Assembly (NCBI GenBank): GCA_003649665.1
Contig: QMSL01000001.1
Location: forward strand, 1 to 26,828
Length of the DNA stretch: 26,828 bases
Direction of reading: 5' to 3'
Source of the DNA: Thermoprotei archaeon
GTDB lineage: Archaea > Thermoproteota > Thermoprotei > QMSL01 > B3-G16
In this document: positions 7,458 through 14,956 of the stretch, in pieces
Numbering within the stretch: position 1 is the stretch's first letter
How the letters are laid out: each line of letters begins with the position of its first letter
The notes under the pieces: generated by a model
Told to the model about the DNA's origin: nothing
What the model saw: the letters and a program-made list of their open reading frames with translations, nothing else
The model's database searches: none
Made by a program: the position numbers and the translations under genes

Positions 7458-8669
7458 TCTAACGACTGCTACCACTCCTGGAGTTGGCTCAATACCCATA
7501 GTTCTCTGATATGCTGTTTGTCCTTGCCAAGTTCCAGTATTTACAAGCAATATTCCTTTATAACTACCAACTCCATATACATGAACATGACCCATGTGAA
7601 AGACATGTGGGGCCTCATCAATAACTAAGAAGTCTTTATCCAATGGTATTATTGGAGTTTTACCTCCATATATGGGAGCCAAATGTCTTACTTTAAGTAA
7701 ATGTCTCATAGATTTGATAATGCCTTCCTGACTAAAAGAGGCGCCTGGTAGTGCGGAAATTATATCGTCTAAGCTCCTACCATGTGAGATGAGGAACTTA
7801 ACTCCATGGAGCTCTATGAAGAGAGGATCACCAAATACGTGAACATTCGGCATCTCATAAAGTGGCTCTGCGTATTCCCTAAAGATAGTCACGTAGGGAA
7901 CTGCATGTACTGTAGCATCATGATTACCGGGGATAACAATTATCTCTATATGGTCTGGTATCTCGCTCAAGAATGCGGAAAGGGTCTCATATTGCTTGTA
8001 CAGCGAGCTTAACAGAAGTTCCTTATCCTGCCCAGGATATATGCCAACACCATCCACTAAGTCTCCCGCGATTATGATATACTTCACGGTATCCACTAAA
8101 TCTCTTGCCACGTCCACCTCGCCTTTAAGCCATTTTATGAAATGTCTGAACGATTTTTCGAAAAACATTTTACTTCCAACGTGCAGGTCAGAGATCAACA
8201 CTACGCTTAGATCAGGTACATCATGAGGACGTGGAGGCGCCTTTATATCCGGGAATATTATATCTTCTGCATATAATGTGCCATTTTTCATACGCCCCTC
8301 TATACCGATGCATGAATCATTTAATACATCCATAGCTTTAACGAAGGCCCTTGATGCATTCGTTACCACTACATCTACCATCCCCGTCTCATCTTCTAGC
8401 GTAAGCACTATTGCACTCTTACCTAATACTCGCTTATCGTATACTAGCCCCACTATCTTAACGTGCTCTCCTTCTCTCTTAGCTTCGGCTATGCTTCGTA
8501 CATCGTACATATCACCACGTCCCAACATTATCCTCCTTAATGTTCTGAGCCTATCAAGGAAGTATTCCCTAAATCCATCAACAGAGGCCTTAACTACTAT
8601 GTCCTGCTGTGGGCATTTTAGAACCCTTATCTCCTCCTCGTATTCTGATGCCTTGGGGATCAACCTCAT
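7410..8669 (-). CDS. polB: DNA polymerase D small subunit (DP1)
   Basis: Small subunit of the archaeal replicative polymerase PolD: an OB fold (about residues 68-140) followed by a calcineurin-like phosphoesterase with 3'-5' exonuclease function. All phosphoesterase motifs are present: SDLHVGS at 160-166, AGDLVDG at 201-207, PGNHD at 247-251, ISHGRS, MGHVHVYG and NTGTW. The nuclease therefore looks intact. At about 420 residues it is shorter than Pyrococcus DP1 (around 600) and lacks its long N-terminal extension. ATG at 8669 shares one base with the stop of the upstream DUF429 gene (TGATG); GTG at 8672 is possible. The large subunit DP2 is not in the window. Confidence 0.95.
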   Translation of the reverse strand: MRLIPKASEYEEEIRVLKCPQQDIVVKASVDGFREYFLDRLRTLRRIMLGRGDMYDVRSIAEAKREGEHVKIVGLVYDKRVLGKSAIVLTLEDETGMVDVVVTNASRAFVKAMDVLNDSCIGIEGRMKNGTLYAEDIIFPDIKAPPRPHDVPDLSVVLISDLHVGSKMFFEKSFRHFIKWLKGEVDVARDLVDTVKYIIIAGDLVDGVGIYPGQDKELLLSSLYKQYETLSAFLSEIPDHIEIIVIPGNHDATVHAVPYVTIFREYAEPLYEMPNVHVFGDPLFIELHGVKFLISHGRSLDDIISALPGASFSQEGIIKSMRHLLKVRHLAPIYGGKTPIIPLDKDFLVIDEAPHVFHMGHVHVYGVGSYKGILLVNTGTWQGQTAYQRTMGIEPTPGVVAVVRLSDMRTSVLNFHNPA

Positions 8670-9217
8670 CACCTTGGTAATATTAATGTTCCATCTCTAG
8701 CTCGAACCTCTCTATAATTGTTCGTATAATAGAGATATGCTGTTAATGCGGCAAGAATTGCATCTCTCTCATCTTTACTAAGACGTCTCCTCGAAAACTT
8801 AATGCTATATAACCTCATTATCTCTAGGAGATCAACCTTACCAAACTTTTTCATAAGAACTTTTAATGTTGATCTGGGATGAACTTCAATTACTCTAATC
8901 CCCGCCTCCTCTAGGAAACTCTTTAATTTTATACCTCTCTCAGTTAGCCTTCTCATCCCGGGAAATAATGGAGGAAGTACTGGAAGACCAAGCTTATGCA
9001 TGAATTTATCCACCTCTCTTAAATAACCCTCACGAGGCATTGTCAGCGGTGCATCTATAGCAACAATCAAGGGTTTAGGAGTAACAGTTATTTTAACTAT
9101 TTCTTCATCATCATATACCTTTACGACTCGAAGGGTCATACTCTGGCAATCGATCTCGGCAATCCCAGTAGGTCTCTTAGCAGAACCTGCTAAATCTATC
9201 CCTACTAATCTTACCAT
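8669..9217 (-). CDS. DUF429 family protein
   Basis: A protein of about 182 residues with a ribonuclease H-like N terminus (LVGIDLAGSAKRPTGIAEID), a VAIDAPLTMP segment holding a second Asp, the ERGIKLKSFLEEAGIRVIEVHPRST block and a C-terminal KDERDAILAALTAY helix. These match the archaeal and bacterial DUF429 family, often described as predicted RNase H-like nucleases. No activity is established. ATG at 9217 is chosen because AAGGAG lies six bases upstream and the product then starts MVRLVGIDLAG. The gene heads a two-gene unit with the PolD small subunit, suggesting a role in nucleic-acid metabolism; this is context only. Confidence 0.85.
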   Translation of the reverse strand: MVRLVGIDLAGSAKRPTGIAEIDCQSMTLRVVKVYDDEEIVKITVTPKPLIVAIDAPLTMPREGYLREVDKFMHKLGLPVLPPLFPGMRRLTERGIKLKSFLEEAGIRVIEVHPRSTLKVLMKKFGKVDLLEIMRLYSIKFSRRRLSKDERDAILAALTAYLYYTNNYREVRARDGTLILPR

Positions 9218-9300
9218 ATTCATCTCCTTAACGTGCAATGAACTTTTTTACTAACGTTAAACTCTTTCAGTTATTCTCGGTAAAAATGTGAGAGGATTAA

Positions 9301-9309
9301 GTTTAAATG
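9301..9309 (+). promoter_or_regulatory. TATA box for speD
   Basis: GTTTAAATG is a good archaeal TATA element. A start site about 25 bases downstream falls near 9330, giving a short GC-rich leader before ATG 9354. Confidence 0.6.
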
Positions 9310-9353
9310 CTTAGTCGTGTAGATATGTGCGAAAACGGCCGGGGGCGGGCATC

Positions 9354-9731
9354 ATGAGGGGGGCTCGTGAATTAGGTAGACATATCATAGCTGAATTTAT
9401 AGGATGTCCACGAGAGATATTAGACGATGTAGAGCTATTAAGAAACCTCCTCATCGAGGCAGCGAATAGAGCAGGCTCTCAGGTTGTTACTGAGACCTTC
9501 TTCAAGTTCAGACCACAAGGTGTCAGCGGCGTTGTAGTTATTAAGGAATCTCACCTCTCAGTACACACTTGGCCAGAGTATGGCTACGCCGCCATTGATA
9601 TATTTACGTGTGGAAGCAATGTCGACCCATGGAAAGCTTATGGCTTTTTAAGAGAGCGCTTAAAGCCCTCTCATGTCTCCGTTATAGAAGTTAGAAGAGG
9701 TGTTGATGTTGGAGGGAAGCAGCGCCAATAA
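9354..9731 (+). CDS. speD: S-adenosylmethionine decarboxylase proenzyme
   Basis: Makes decarboxylated S-adenosylmethionine, the aminopropyl donor for polyamines; some crenarchaeal paralogs decarboxylate arginine instead. The short class-1B form is clear: KESHLSVHTWPEYGYAAID, with self-cleavage expected between Glu65 and Ser66 to create the pyruvoyl group, and the proton donors His71 and Cys86 (FTCG). Length is about 125 residues. ATG at 9354 gives the usual MRGARELGRHIIAEFIG beginning; GTG at 9327 is possible but lies almost at the predicted transcription start. The neighbour speE uses its product. Confidence 0.94.
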   Translation: MRGARELGRHIIAEFIGCPREILDDVELLRNLLIEAANRAGSQVVTETFFKFRPQGVSGVVVIKESHLSVHTWPEYGYAAIDIFTCGSNVDPWKAYGFLRERLKPSHVSVIEVRRGVDVGGKQRQ

Positions 9732-9756
9732 TGATGGCTCTCGTTGGCGCGTGATC

Positions 9757-10650
9757 ATGGAGACAGTGACCCCCGCCCTTAAGCTAGTGTACTTTATAAG
9801 GAAAGTTATCTATTCAGGAAGGACAAGATTTCAGGAAGTCGACATAGTAGATATCAGTGATTTTGGGAAGACATTATTTATTGACGGTAAGTTACAATCC
9901 TCAGTCAATTGGGAGTGGACATACCATGAATCCTTAGTACATCCCGTAATGATCACCCATCCAAACCCAAAACGCGTACTTATAATAGGTGGTGGGGAAG
10001 GCGCTACGTTAAGGGAAGTGCTAAGACATAATACAGTAGATGAGGCTATAATGGTTGACTTAGACGATGAGATTATAGATATTTGTAAGAAGTTCCTCCC
10101 AGAATTACATCAGGGATCTTTTGATGACCCACGTGCAAGACTATACATTTCGGATGGAAGGAAATTCCTTGAGGAGCAAAGTGAGGGCTCATACGATGTG
10201 ATAATCGTAGATCTCACAGATCCCTTAAAAGGCACTCCATCCGTATACTTATATACATTAGAATTCTATAAGCTCATCTTTAGGGCATTAACCCCTGATG
10301 GTCTATTCGTAACTCAGGCTACATCCATTACGCATACCCCCGACATAGTTGCTTCAATCCATAAGACTGTGGCAAACGTCTTTCCTATTGCTAGGATTTA
10401 TCATGCCTGGATCCCATGTTTTAGCGCCCTATGGGGCTTCGTAGTCGGTTCAAAGAAGTACGATCCCGCAATGTTAGCCCGTGAGGAGATAGCTTCTCGC
10501 ATTAGGGAAAGGAACCTCTCAGGCAAGCTTAAATTCTATGACGAGATCATTCATGAAGCTATGTTCCATTTACCAAAGTATATAAAGGAGTGCTTAGTCA
10601 ATAAGGGAAGGATATCGACGGATAGTGATCCCGTATGCCTATTAGAATAA
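9757..10650 (+). CDS. speE: Polyamine aminopropyltransferase (spermidine synthase family)
   Basis: Transfers the aminopropyl group from decarboxylated S-adenosylmethionine to a polyamine acceptor such as putrescine, agmatine or spermidine; the sequence does not fix which. The Rossmann core shows IIGGGEGATLREVLRH at 76-91, an acidic MVDLDDEI near 99-106, SDGRKFL near 132-138 and the catalytic-loop motif VDLTDP at 151-156. The C-terminal gatekeeping region is normal. ATG at 9757 gives METVTPALKLVY, with a GTGATC string just before it, and about 297 residues. An earlier ATG at 9706 would overlap speD by 26 bases. It is in one transcription unit with speD. Confidence 0.93.
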   Translation: METVTPALKLVYFIRKVIYSGRTRFQEVDIVDISDFGKTLFIDGKLQSSVNWEWTYHESLVHPVMITHPNPKRVLIIGGGEGATLREVLRHNTVDEAIMVDLDDEIIDICKKFLPELHQGSFDDPRARLYISDGRKFLEEQSEGSYDVIIVDLTDPLKGTPSVYLYTLEFYKLIFRALTPDGLFVTQATSITHTPDIVASIHKTVANVFPIARIYHAWIPCFSALWGFVVGSKKYDPAMLAREEIASRIRERNLSGKLKFYDEIIHEAMFHLPKYIKECLVNKGRISTDSDPVCLLE

Positions 10651-10672
10651 AGCTTATCACCCCCAACTTAGC

Positions 10673-10682
10673 TATTTTATTT
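10673..10682 (+). promoter_or_regulatory. TATA box for tRNA-Ser
   Basis: TATTTTATTT ends 18 bases before the mature tRNA 5' end, close to the usual spacing for an archaeal tRNA promoter. Confidence 0.5.
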
Positions 10683-10699
10683 GGCTCTGGTTACATTAT

Positions 10700-10816
10700 G
10701 CCGGGGTGGCCGAGCCAGGACTAAGGCGCCGGCCTCGAGATCCGAAACCTCCATTGGGGCTAGAAAGCCGGTGCCCCCCTCGGGGCGCGCGGGTTCAAAT
10801 CCCGCCCCCGGCGCCA
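10700..10816 (+). tRNA. tRNA-Ser (CGA), intron-containing, CCA encoded
   Basis: Type II tRNA. The acceptor GCCGGGG pairs with CCCCGGC, followed by discriminator G and an encoded CCA at 10814-10816. The D-stem is GCC/GGC. The anticodon stem CCGGC/GCCGG brackets a loop reading CTCGAG, then the intron, then A, giving anticodon CGA at 10736-10738. A long variable arm (GCCCC/GGGGC) and a T-arm GCGGG/CCCGC with loop TTCAAAT follow. The long variable arm with CGA fixes serine. The gene lies 15 bases ahead of archease. Confidence 0.95.
10740..10765 (+). other. tRNA-Ser intron at position 37/38
   Basis: 26 bases at the canonical archaeal site. A bulge-helix-bulge can be drawn: the anticodon stem as outer helix, a central CTCG/CTAG helix with one mismatch, bulges AGA and AAA, and an inner TCC/GGG helix. 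It should be cut by tRNA-splicing endonuclease and ligated by RtcB. Confidence 0.85.
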
Positions 10817-10831
10817 TGAGGTGCTCCTCAT
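10816..10831 (+). promoter_or_regulatory. Hairpin over the archease ribosome binding site
   Basis: ATGAGG at 10816-10821 and CCTCAT at 10826-10831 form a perfect 6-base-pair stem with a TGCT tetraloop, directly before the archease ATG at 10832. The ribosome binding site GAGGTG (10818-10823) lies inside the stem and loop, and the first stem base is the last base of the tRNA CCA end. Confidence 0.5.
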
Positions 10832-11263
10832 ATGTCTAGTAAGGAATTCGAATACTTAGAACACACCGCTGATGTCTACATAGTTGCTTACGGTAAGGAC
10901 TTAAACGAGGCATTTGAAAACGCTGCAAAGGCAATGTTTAATGTGATGACCGACATTGATAAGGTGGTTCCATCTGTAAAGAGGGAGATAAACGCAGAAG
11001 GCGTTGATTTAGAACAACTCCTTTATAACTGGTTAGAGAATCTTCTTATACTCTTCGATACCGATGGCCTTGTCTTCTCTAGATTTAAAGTCAGTATCCA
11101 GAAGAAGGATGATCATTATGTGCTAAAGGGCGAGGCCTGGGGAGAACCATTTAATCCCAGCAAACATCCCTCAAAGACTGAGGTAAAGGCGGTAACGTAC
11201 TCCCTCATGGAAATCCATGATGAGAAAGGGAACTCGTATGTGAAATTCGTTCTCGACATTTAG
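10832..11263 (+). CDS. Archease, RtcB cofactor
   Basis: Archease speeds guanylylation and turnover of the RNA ligase RtcB. The 143 residues are full length. The N-terminal FEYLEHTADVYIVAYG carries the conserved His11-Thr-Ala-Asp14 motif, and the C-terminal FVLDI ends with the conserved metal-binding Asp next to the terminus. The ATG is preceded by GAGGTG at 10818-10823, eight bases away, partly inside a hairpin. It sits between an intron-containing tRNA-Ser (15 bases upstream) and rtcB (about 70 bases downstream), so tRNA substrate, ligase cofactor and ligase lie in a row. It may be read through from the tRNA promoter, because no separate promoter is evident in the 15-base gap. Confidence 0.95.
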   Translation: MSSKEFEYLEHTADVYIVAYGKDLNEAFENAAKAMFNVMTDIDKVVPSVKREINAEGVDLEQLLYNWLENLLILFDTDGLVFSRFKVSIQKKDDHYVLKGEAWGEPFNPSKHPSKTEVKAVTYSLMEIHDEKGNSYVKFVLDI

Positions 11264-11290
11264 TTCCATTGGAGTTGTCACGGGATTAAA

Positions 11291-11299
11291 AATTTAAAC
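11291..11299 (+). promoter_or_regulatory. TATA box for rtcB
   Basis: AATTTAAAC about 33-41 bases before ATG 11332. The implied start site near 11320 leaves a short leader containing AGGT at 11321-11324. Confidence 0.55.
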
Positions 11300-11331
11300 C
11301 ACCTATGAATAGGTTAATCTAGGTTTTGAAT

Positions 11332-12780
11332 ATGGTCCCTCCATTAAAGAGAATCTCTGAATTCGTATGGGAGATCCCGCAGAAGTATAAGCGAGAAATG
11401 AGAGTTCCAGCTAGGATATTCTCCGATGAAGTACTATTAGAGAAGATGAAGAGCGATCTAACCCTTGAGCAAGCCGCTAACGTAGCCTGCTTACCCGGCA
11501 TCTATAAATACTCTATAGTCTTACCTGATGGTCACCAAGGCTATGGCTTCCCAATAGGAGGCGTTGCTGCGATAGACTATGAAGAGGGCGTTGTTAGTCC
11601 TGGCGGTGTTGGTTATGACATAAACTGCGGTGTCCGTCTCCTAAGGACTGACTTAAGTTATGAGGACGTAAAGCCGAAGATAAAGGAGTTAATAAATACG
11701 CTATTTAGAATGGTTCCATCAGGTCTTGGTTCTAGAAGCCACCTTAGACTAAGCTATGGCGAACTTGACGAGGTACTAGCCTCAGGAGTAGAGTGGGCTG
11801 TTGCTCATGGCTATGGATGGGAAGAGGATCTTGATAGAATAGAAGAACGAGGAAGCATGAAGCTTGCTGATCCCGATAAGGTATCTGACACTGCTAAACG
11901 AAGGGGAAGCGCACAGCTAGGAACTCTTGGAAGTGGTAATCACTTCTTAGAGGTACAGGTTGTAGACAAAATATACAATCCGGAAGTCGCTAAGGTGTTT
12001 GGAATAACGCATGAAGGTCAAATAACCGTAATGATACATACTGGAAGCAGGGGCTTAGGTCATCAGGTATGTAGCGATTACTTAAGGATAATGGAACGTG
12101 CTGTGAGAAAATACGGTATAAGACTACCTGATAGAGAGTTAGCTGCTGTACCTGTAAAGAGCAAAGAAGGAGAGGACTATCTTGCCGCAATGGCTGCTGC
12201 CGCAAACTTCGCATGGACTAACAGGCAAATGATAATGCATTGGGTTAGAGAGGCATTTAGAAAAGTATTTGGTCAATCTCCAGAAGATCTTGGAATGCAT
12301 CTAGTATACGATGTAGCTCACAATATTGCTAAGATAGAGGAACATACAATAGATGGTGGAACCAGGAAAGTAGTAGTTCATAGAAAAGGAGCTACAAGAG
12401 CGTTCCCAAGAGGGCATCCAGCAATACCCGCTATTTATCGTAGCGTTGGTCAACCGGTCCTAATTCCCGGAAGCATGGGCACAGCCTCATGGGTTCTCGT
12501 AGGTACTGAAGCTGCTATGAAAATAACATTTGGCTCTACAGCACATGGTGCCGGTAGGTACTTAAGTAGAGCTGCAGCTGTAAGAACATGGAGACCTAGG
12601 GATGTCGCAGCAGAACTTGAGAGAAAAGGCGTAGTGCTTCGTGCTGCAAACGCTAGAGTCATAGCAGAAGAAGCACCCGGTGCTTATAAGGATGTTGATC
12701 GTGTAGTGGAGGTATCCCATAGAGTCGGGATAGCAACTAAGGTTGCAAGGTTAGTACCAATAGGCGTAACTAAAGGTTAA
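11332..12780 (+). CDS. rtcB: tRNA-splicing ligase RtcB
   Basis: GTP-dependent RNA ligase that joins tRNA exons after intron removal by linking a 2',3'-cyclic phosphate or 3'-phosphate end to a 5'-OH end. About 482 residues, without an intein. Key motifs are LPDGHQGYGFPIGGVAA, the metal site GGVGYDINCGVR (Asp96, Cys99 from ATG 11332), GSGNHFLEVQ, MIHTGSRGLGHQV, RKGATRAFP, and STAHGAGR, which carries the histidine that is guanylylated. ATG at 11332 has AGGT seven bases upstream; TTG at 11326 is an alternative. It follows archease, its usual partner. The three tRNA genes in this window all contain introns and are expected substrates. Confidence 0.97.
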   Translation: MVPPLKRISEFVWEIPQKYKREMRVPARIFSDEVLLEKMKSDLTLEQAANVACLPGIYKYSIVLPDGHQGYGFPIGGVAAIDYEEGVVSPGGVGYDINCGVRLLRTDLSYEDVKPKIKELINTLFRMVPSGLGSRSHLRLSYGELDEVLASGVEWAVAHGYGWEEDLDRIEERGSMKLADPDKVSDTAKRRGSAQLGTLGSGNHFLEVQVVDKIYNPEVAKVFGITHEGQITVMIHTGSRGLGHQVCSDYLRIMERAVRKYGIRLPDRELAAVPVKSKEGEDYLAAMAAAANFAWTNRQMIMHWVREAFRKVFGQSPEDLGMHLVYDVAHNIAKIEEHTIDGGTRKVVVHRKGATRAFPRGHPAIPAIYRSVGQPVLIPGSMGTASWVLVGTEAAMKITFGSTAHGAGRYLSRAAAVRTWRPRDVAAELERKGVVLRAANARVIAEEAPGAYKDVDRVVEVSHRVGIATKVARLVPIGVTKG

Positions 12781-12790
12781 ACTCTACTTA

Positions 12791-12834
12791 AGACGAAGTT
12801 TTTAACTATCACGTTCTTTAAACGTCCTTCGTTT
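12791..12834. terminator. Possible bidirectional terminator between rtcB and rps7
   Basis: The 69-base gap between convergent genes holds an inverted repeat (AGACGAAG at 12791-12798 with CTTCGTTT at 12827-12834, one G-U pair), a smaller ACGT/ACGT pair inside, and a T5 run at 12799-12803. Oligo-T runs terminate archaeal transcription; the role of the hairpin is uncertain. Confidence 0.35.
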
Positions 12835-12849
12835 TGAGCAGTTATCCTA

Positions 12850-13464
12850 CTATCTAGATGCGGCTGCTATACGCTCTATCTCGTCCTTCTGCCTTATCGC
12901 ATAGCTCTTTGGATCGTTATTAGCAGCTAGGATTATCTCTTCAGCTAAGCACTCCTCTATGGACTTAGGATTACTAAACGCCGCCATTTTAGCTCCTTCT
13001 GCTATGAACCTAAGAGCAAGATCTACACGCCTTTGAGGAGAGACATCTACAGCTACGTGATAGACTATACCACCGTAAGCTATCCTAGTAGTCTCCTCAC
13101 GAGGAGCGGCATTCTGAATTGCGTCTACCAGAACCTGTATTGGGTTCTTTCCTGTCCTTAAGTATATTATATCGAATGCTTTCTTCACTATATTATATGC
13201 TAAGTGCTTCTTTCCAGTGTTCCTACCTCCCCTCATGAGCTTATTTATTAGCCTCTCTACTATATTGACTTCTGCCTTCCCAAAACGCTTCTTTGCATGT
13301 CTTCCTCCACTATGTGGAAGGTATACTGGCTTTAAGCATATGTACTTCTTAAGCCCTGGATCCCTTACTTCAATTCCTTCCCAATCCCATTTTCCAAAGA
13401 GCTTTATCCCCTTCCCCTTTAATAGCTTATATTTTTCCTCCTCTACGACGCTTCCCTCGCTCAT
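12850..13464 (-). CDS. rps7: 30S ribosomal protein S7 (uS7)
   Basis: Small-subunit head protein that binds the 3' domain of 16S rRNA. The 204 residues are normal for archaea, with an archaeal N-terminal extension (IKLFGKWDWEGIEV) and the conserved KKRFGKAEVNIVERLINKLMRGG, GKNPIQVLVDAIQNAAPREE, RVDLALRFIAEGA and SYAIRQKDEIERIAAASR blocks. The start is ATG at 13464. In most archaea rps7 sits beside rps12 and the EF-1A gene; here it stands alone between rtcB and a sugar kinase, with its own promoter region facing the kinase gene. Confidence 0.97.
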   Translation of the reverse strand: MSEGSVVEEEKYKLLKGKGIKLFGKWDWEGIEVRDPGLKKYICLKPVYLPHSGGRHAKKRFGKAEVNIVERLINKLMRGGRNTGKKHLAYNIVKKAFDIIYLRTGKNPIQVLVDAIQNAAPREETTRIAYGGIVYHVAVDVSPQRRVDLALRFIAEGAKMAAFSNPKSIEECLAEEIILAANNDPKSYAIRQKDEIERIAAASR

Positions 13465-13537
13465 AAGGGACGCCTTCTAGTATGAACTATGTAAATTAAA
13501 TATAAAGCTTCCGTCATATTTAATAGCGGGGGTTCAA

Positions 13538-14488
13538 GTGGATGTCATATGCGTTGGAGAGATAGTCGTTGACTTCATACCGATTGATGACTTCACGTAT
13601 AAGGCCTGTTTTGGCGGTGCACCTATGAATTGTGCAATTGCATGTTCTAAATTAGGACTTAAGGTTGGCGCTATAACTGCCGTGGGAAATGATGCGTTTG
13701 GTAGGTTCTTGATCAATACCTTGAATGAACATGGCGTAGATACATCTCATGTGAAGATAATTAAAGGTACTAGAACGACATTAGCATTTGTTGTAAAGTT
13801 ACCTGGTGGTGAGCGTGAATTCTTCTTTTATAGGAAGCCATGGAGCCTTAGTGCCGATACGGAGTTAAAGCTAACTGATTCTGACGTAGAGTATCTAAGA
13901 CGTGCCAAGGTAGTCCACATATCTGGTTTTGCTTTATCTCAAGAACCATCTCGTTCTGAGATACTTAACATCCTCCCTAAACTCAAGGCCCATAACGTAT
14001 TACTTTCCCTAGATCCAACGTTTAGGATTGATGTATGGGATAGTAAGGAAGAGGCAAGGGAGACGTATAATGAAGTTCTAAAATACGTCGATATATTACT
14101 GGCCACGCTTAAGGAATATTCCCTGCTATTTGAAACGAGCGATATAGGCGAGTGCATAAGGTCTGCTAGCAAAACTGGTATTAAGATCATTGGAATAAAA
14201 ATGGGTGAGAAAGGAGCTGTGCTGTCCAATGGTGATAAGGCCTTCTTCATGAAAGCGTATAAGGTTCCCGTAAAGGATACTGTAGGAGCAGGCGACGCCT
14301 GGAACGCTGGTATCCTCTATAGCTTAATAAGGAAGCTATCCTTAGATCATTCGTTGAAAATAGCAAATGCCGTTGCAGCGATAAAATGCATGCACATAGG
14401 AGCGATAGCAGGCCTACCCACAATCGATGAAGTTGAAAGATTCATTGAGCTTCACAGAGAGAACGTTCCTGAACAATTTCCCTTATAA
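13538..14488 (+). CDS. PfkB-family carbohydrate kinase
   Basis: ATP-dependent sugar kinase of the ribokinase family, 316 residues. The N-terminal MDVICVGEIVVDFIP, the substrate-side FGGAPMN at 25-31 and the catalytic anion-hole motif DTVGAGDAWNAG at 247-258 (base Asp253) are intact. The arrangement, with a GGEREFFFYRKPWS segment near 90-103, is like fructokinases and 2-keto-3-deoxygluconate kinases, but the substrate cannot be named from sequence. The start is GTG at 13538, preceded by a GGGGG run. It stands alone, divergent from rps7. Confidence 0.9.
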   Translation: MDVICVGEIVVDFIPIDDFTYKACFGGAPMNCAIACSKLGLKVGAITAVGNDAFGRFLINTLNEHGVDTSHVKIIKGTRTTLAFVVKLPGGEREFFFYRKPWSLSADTELKLTDSDVEYLRRAKVVHISGFALSQEPSRSEILNILPKLKAHNVLLSLDPTFRIDVWDSKEEARETYNEVLKYVDILLATLKEYSLLFETSDIGECIRSASKTGIKIIGIKMGEKGAVLSNGDKAFFMKAYKVPVKDTVGAGDAWNAGILYSLIRKLSLDHSLKIANAVAAIKCMHIGAIAGLPTIDEVERFIELHRENVPEQFPL

Positions 14489-14539
14489 TACAAAACTTAT
14501 TAGAGATAAAATTTAGGTAAACGCCAGTTTATAATAACT

Positions 14540-14956
14540 CTAATCGACTAAACAACACTCCTGTCTCGGTCCGTCTAACACAAGTTTAAGCTTATTCAAT
14601 ATCTCCCTTCCGATTAGGCGCTTACCATAGCCATAATATGGCGCTTCAACATAGACTTCGAATTTCATATTATCAATCTCAGCTATTGCCCTAGCGACTC
14701 TCATAACTATTCTCCCAACGAGGGTCTTATAAGTTCTCCAATATTCTCTAGGTAGTTCTCCTACCATGAAGAATTCATAATCCCTCCTTTGAAGCATTAG
14801 TGAGCCCTCGTATCCTGTATCAATAGGAAACTCTAATTCCTCTGGGAATTCCTCTCCTAAGACATTGTAAAGCTTCATCCTTAATATAGGATAAGGAGCA
14901 AGAATGCTAGACTTATACTTTATGCAGCCTCTAGCTCTATAGCTCCTCCCCACCAT
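14540..14956 (-). CDS. Retropepsin-like (clan AA) aspartic protease
   Basis: A 138-residue protein with both hallmarks of a single-domain retroviral-type aspartic protease: the active-site motif FPIDTGYEG with Asp-Thr-Gly at 46-48, and a C-terminal LIGREILNKLKLVLDG near 114-129 that mirrors the IIGRNLL...L psi-loop segment of HIV protease. Such enzymes act as homodimers, each subunit giving one Asp. There is no signal peptide or membrane segment, so it should be cytoplasmic. ATG at 14956 has a strong GGAGGAG site that is itself inside the coding end of the upstream gene; the two genes overlap by 37 bases and are surely co-translated. The substrate is unknown; the partner protein is the first suspect. 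Confidence 0.8.
   Translation of the reverse strand: MVGRSYRARGCIKYKSSILAPYPILRMKLYNVLGEEFPEELEFPIDTGYEGSLMLQRRDYEFFMVGELPREYWRTYKTLVGRIVMRVARAIAEIDNMKFEVYVEAPYYGYGKRLIGREILNKLKLVLDGPRQECCLVD

Noticed and set aside
8278..8700. Long open frame antisense to the PolD small-subunit gene
   Set aside because: Serine/threonine-rich low-information product mirroring the codons of a well-conserved gene on the other strand; a shadow. The same applies to frames opposite rps7, the glycoside hydrolase and dphB.
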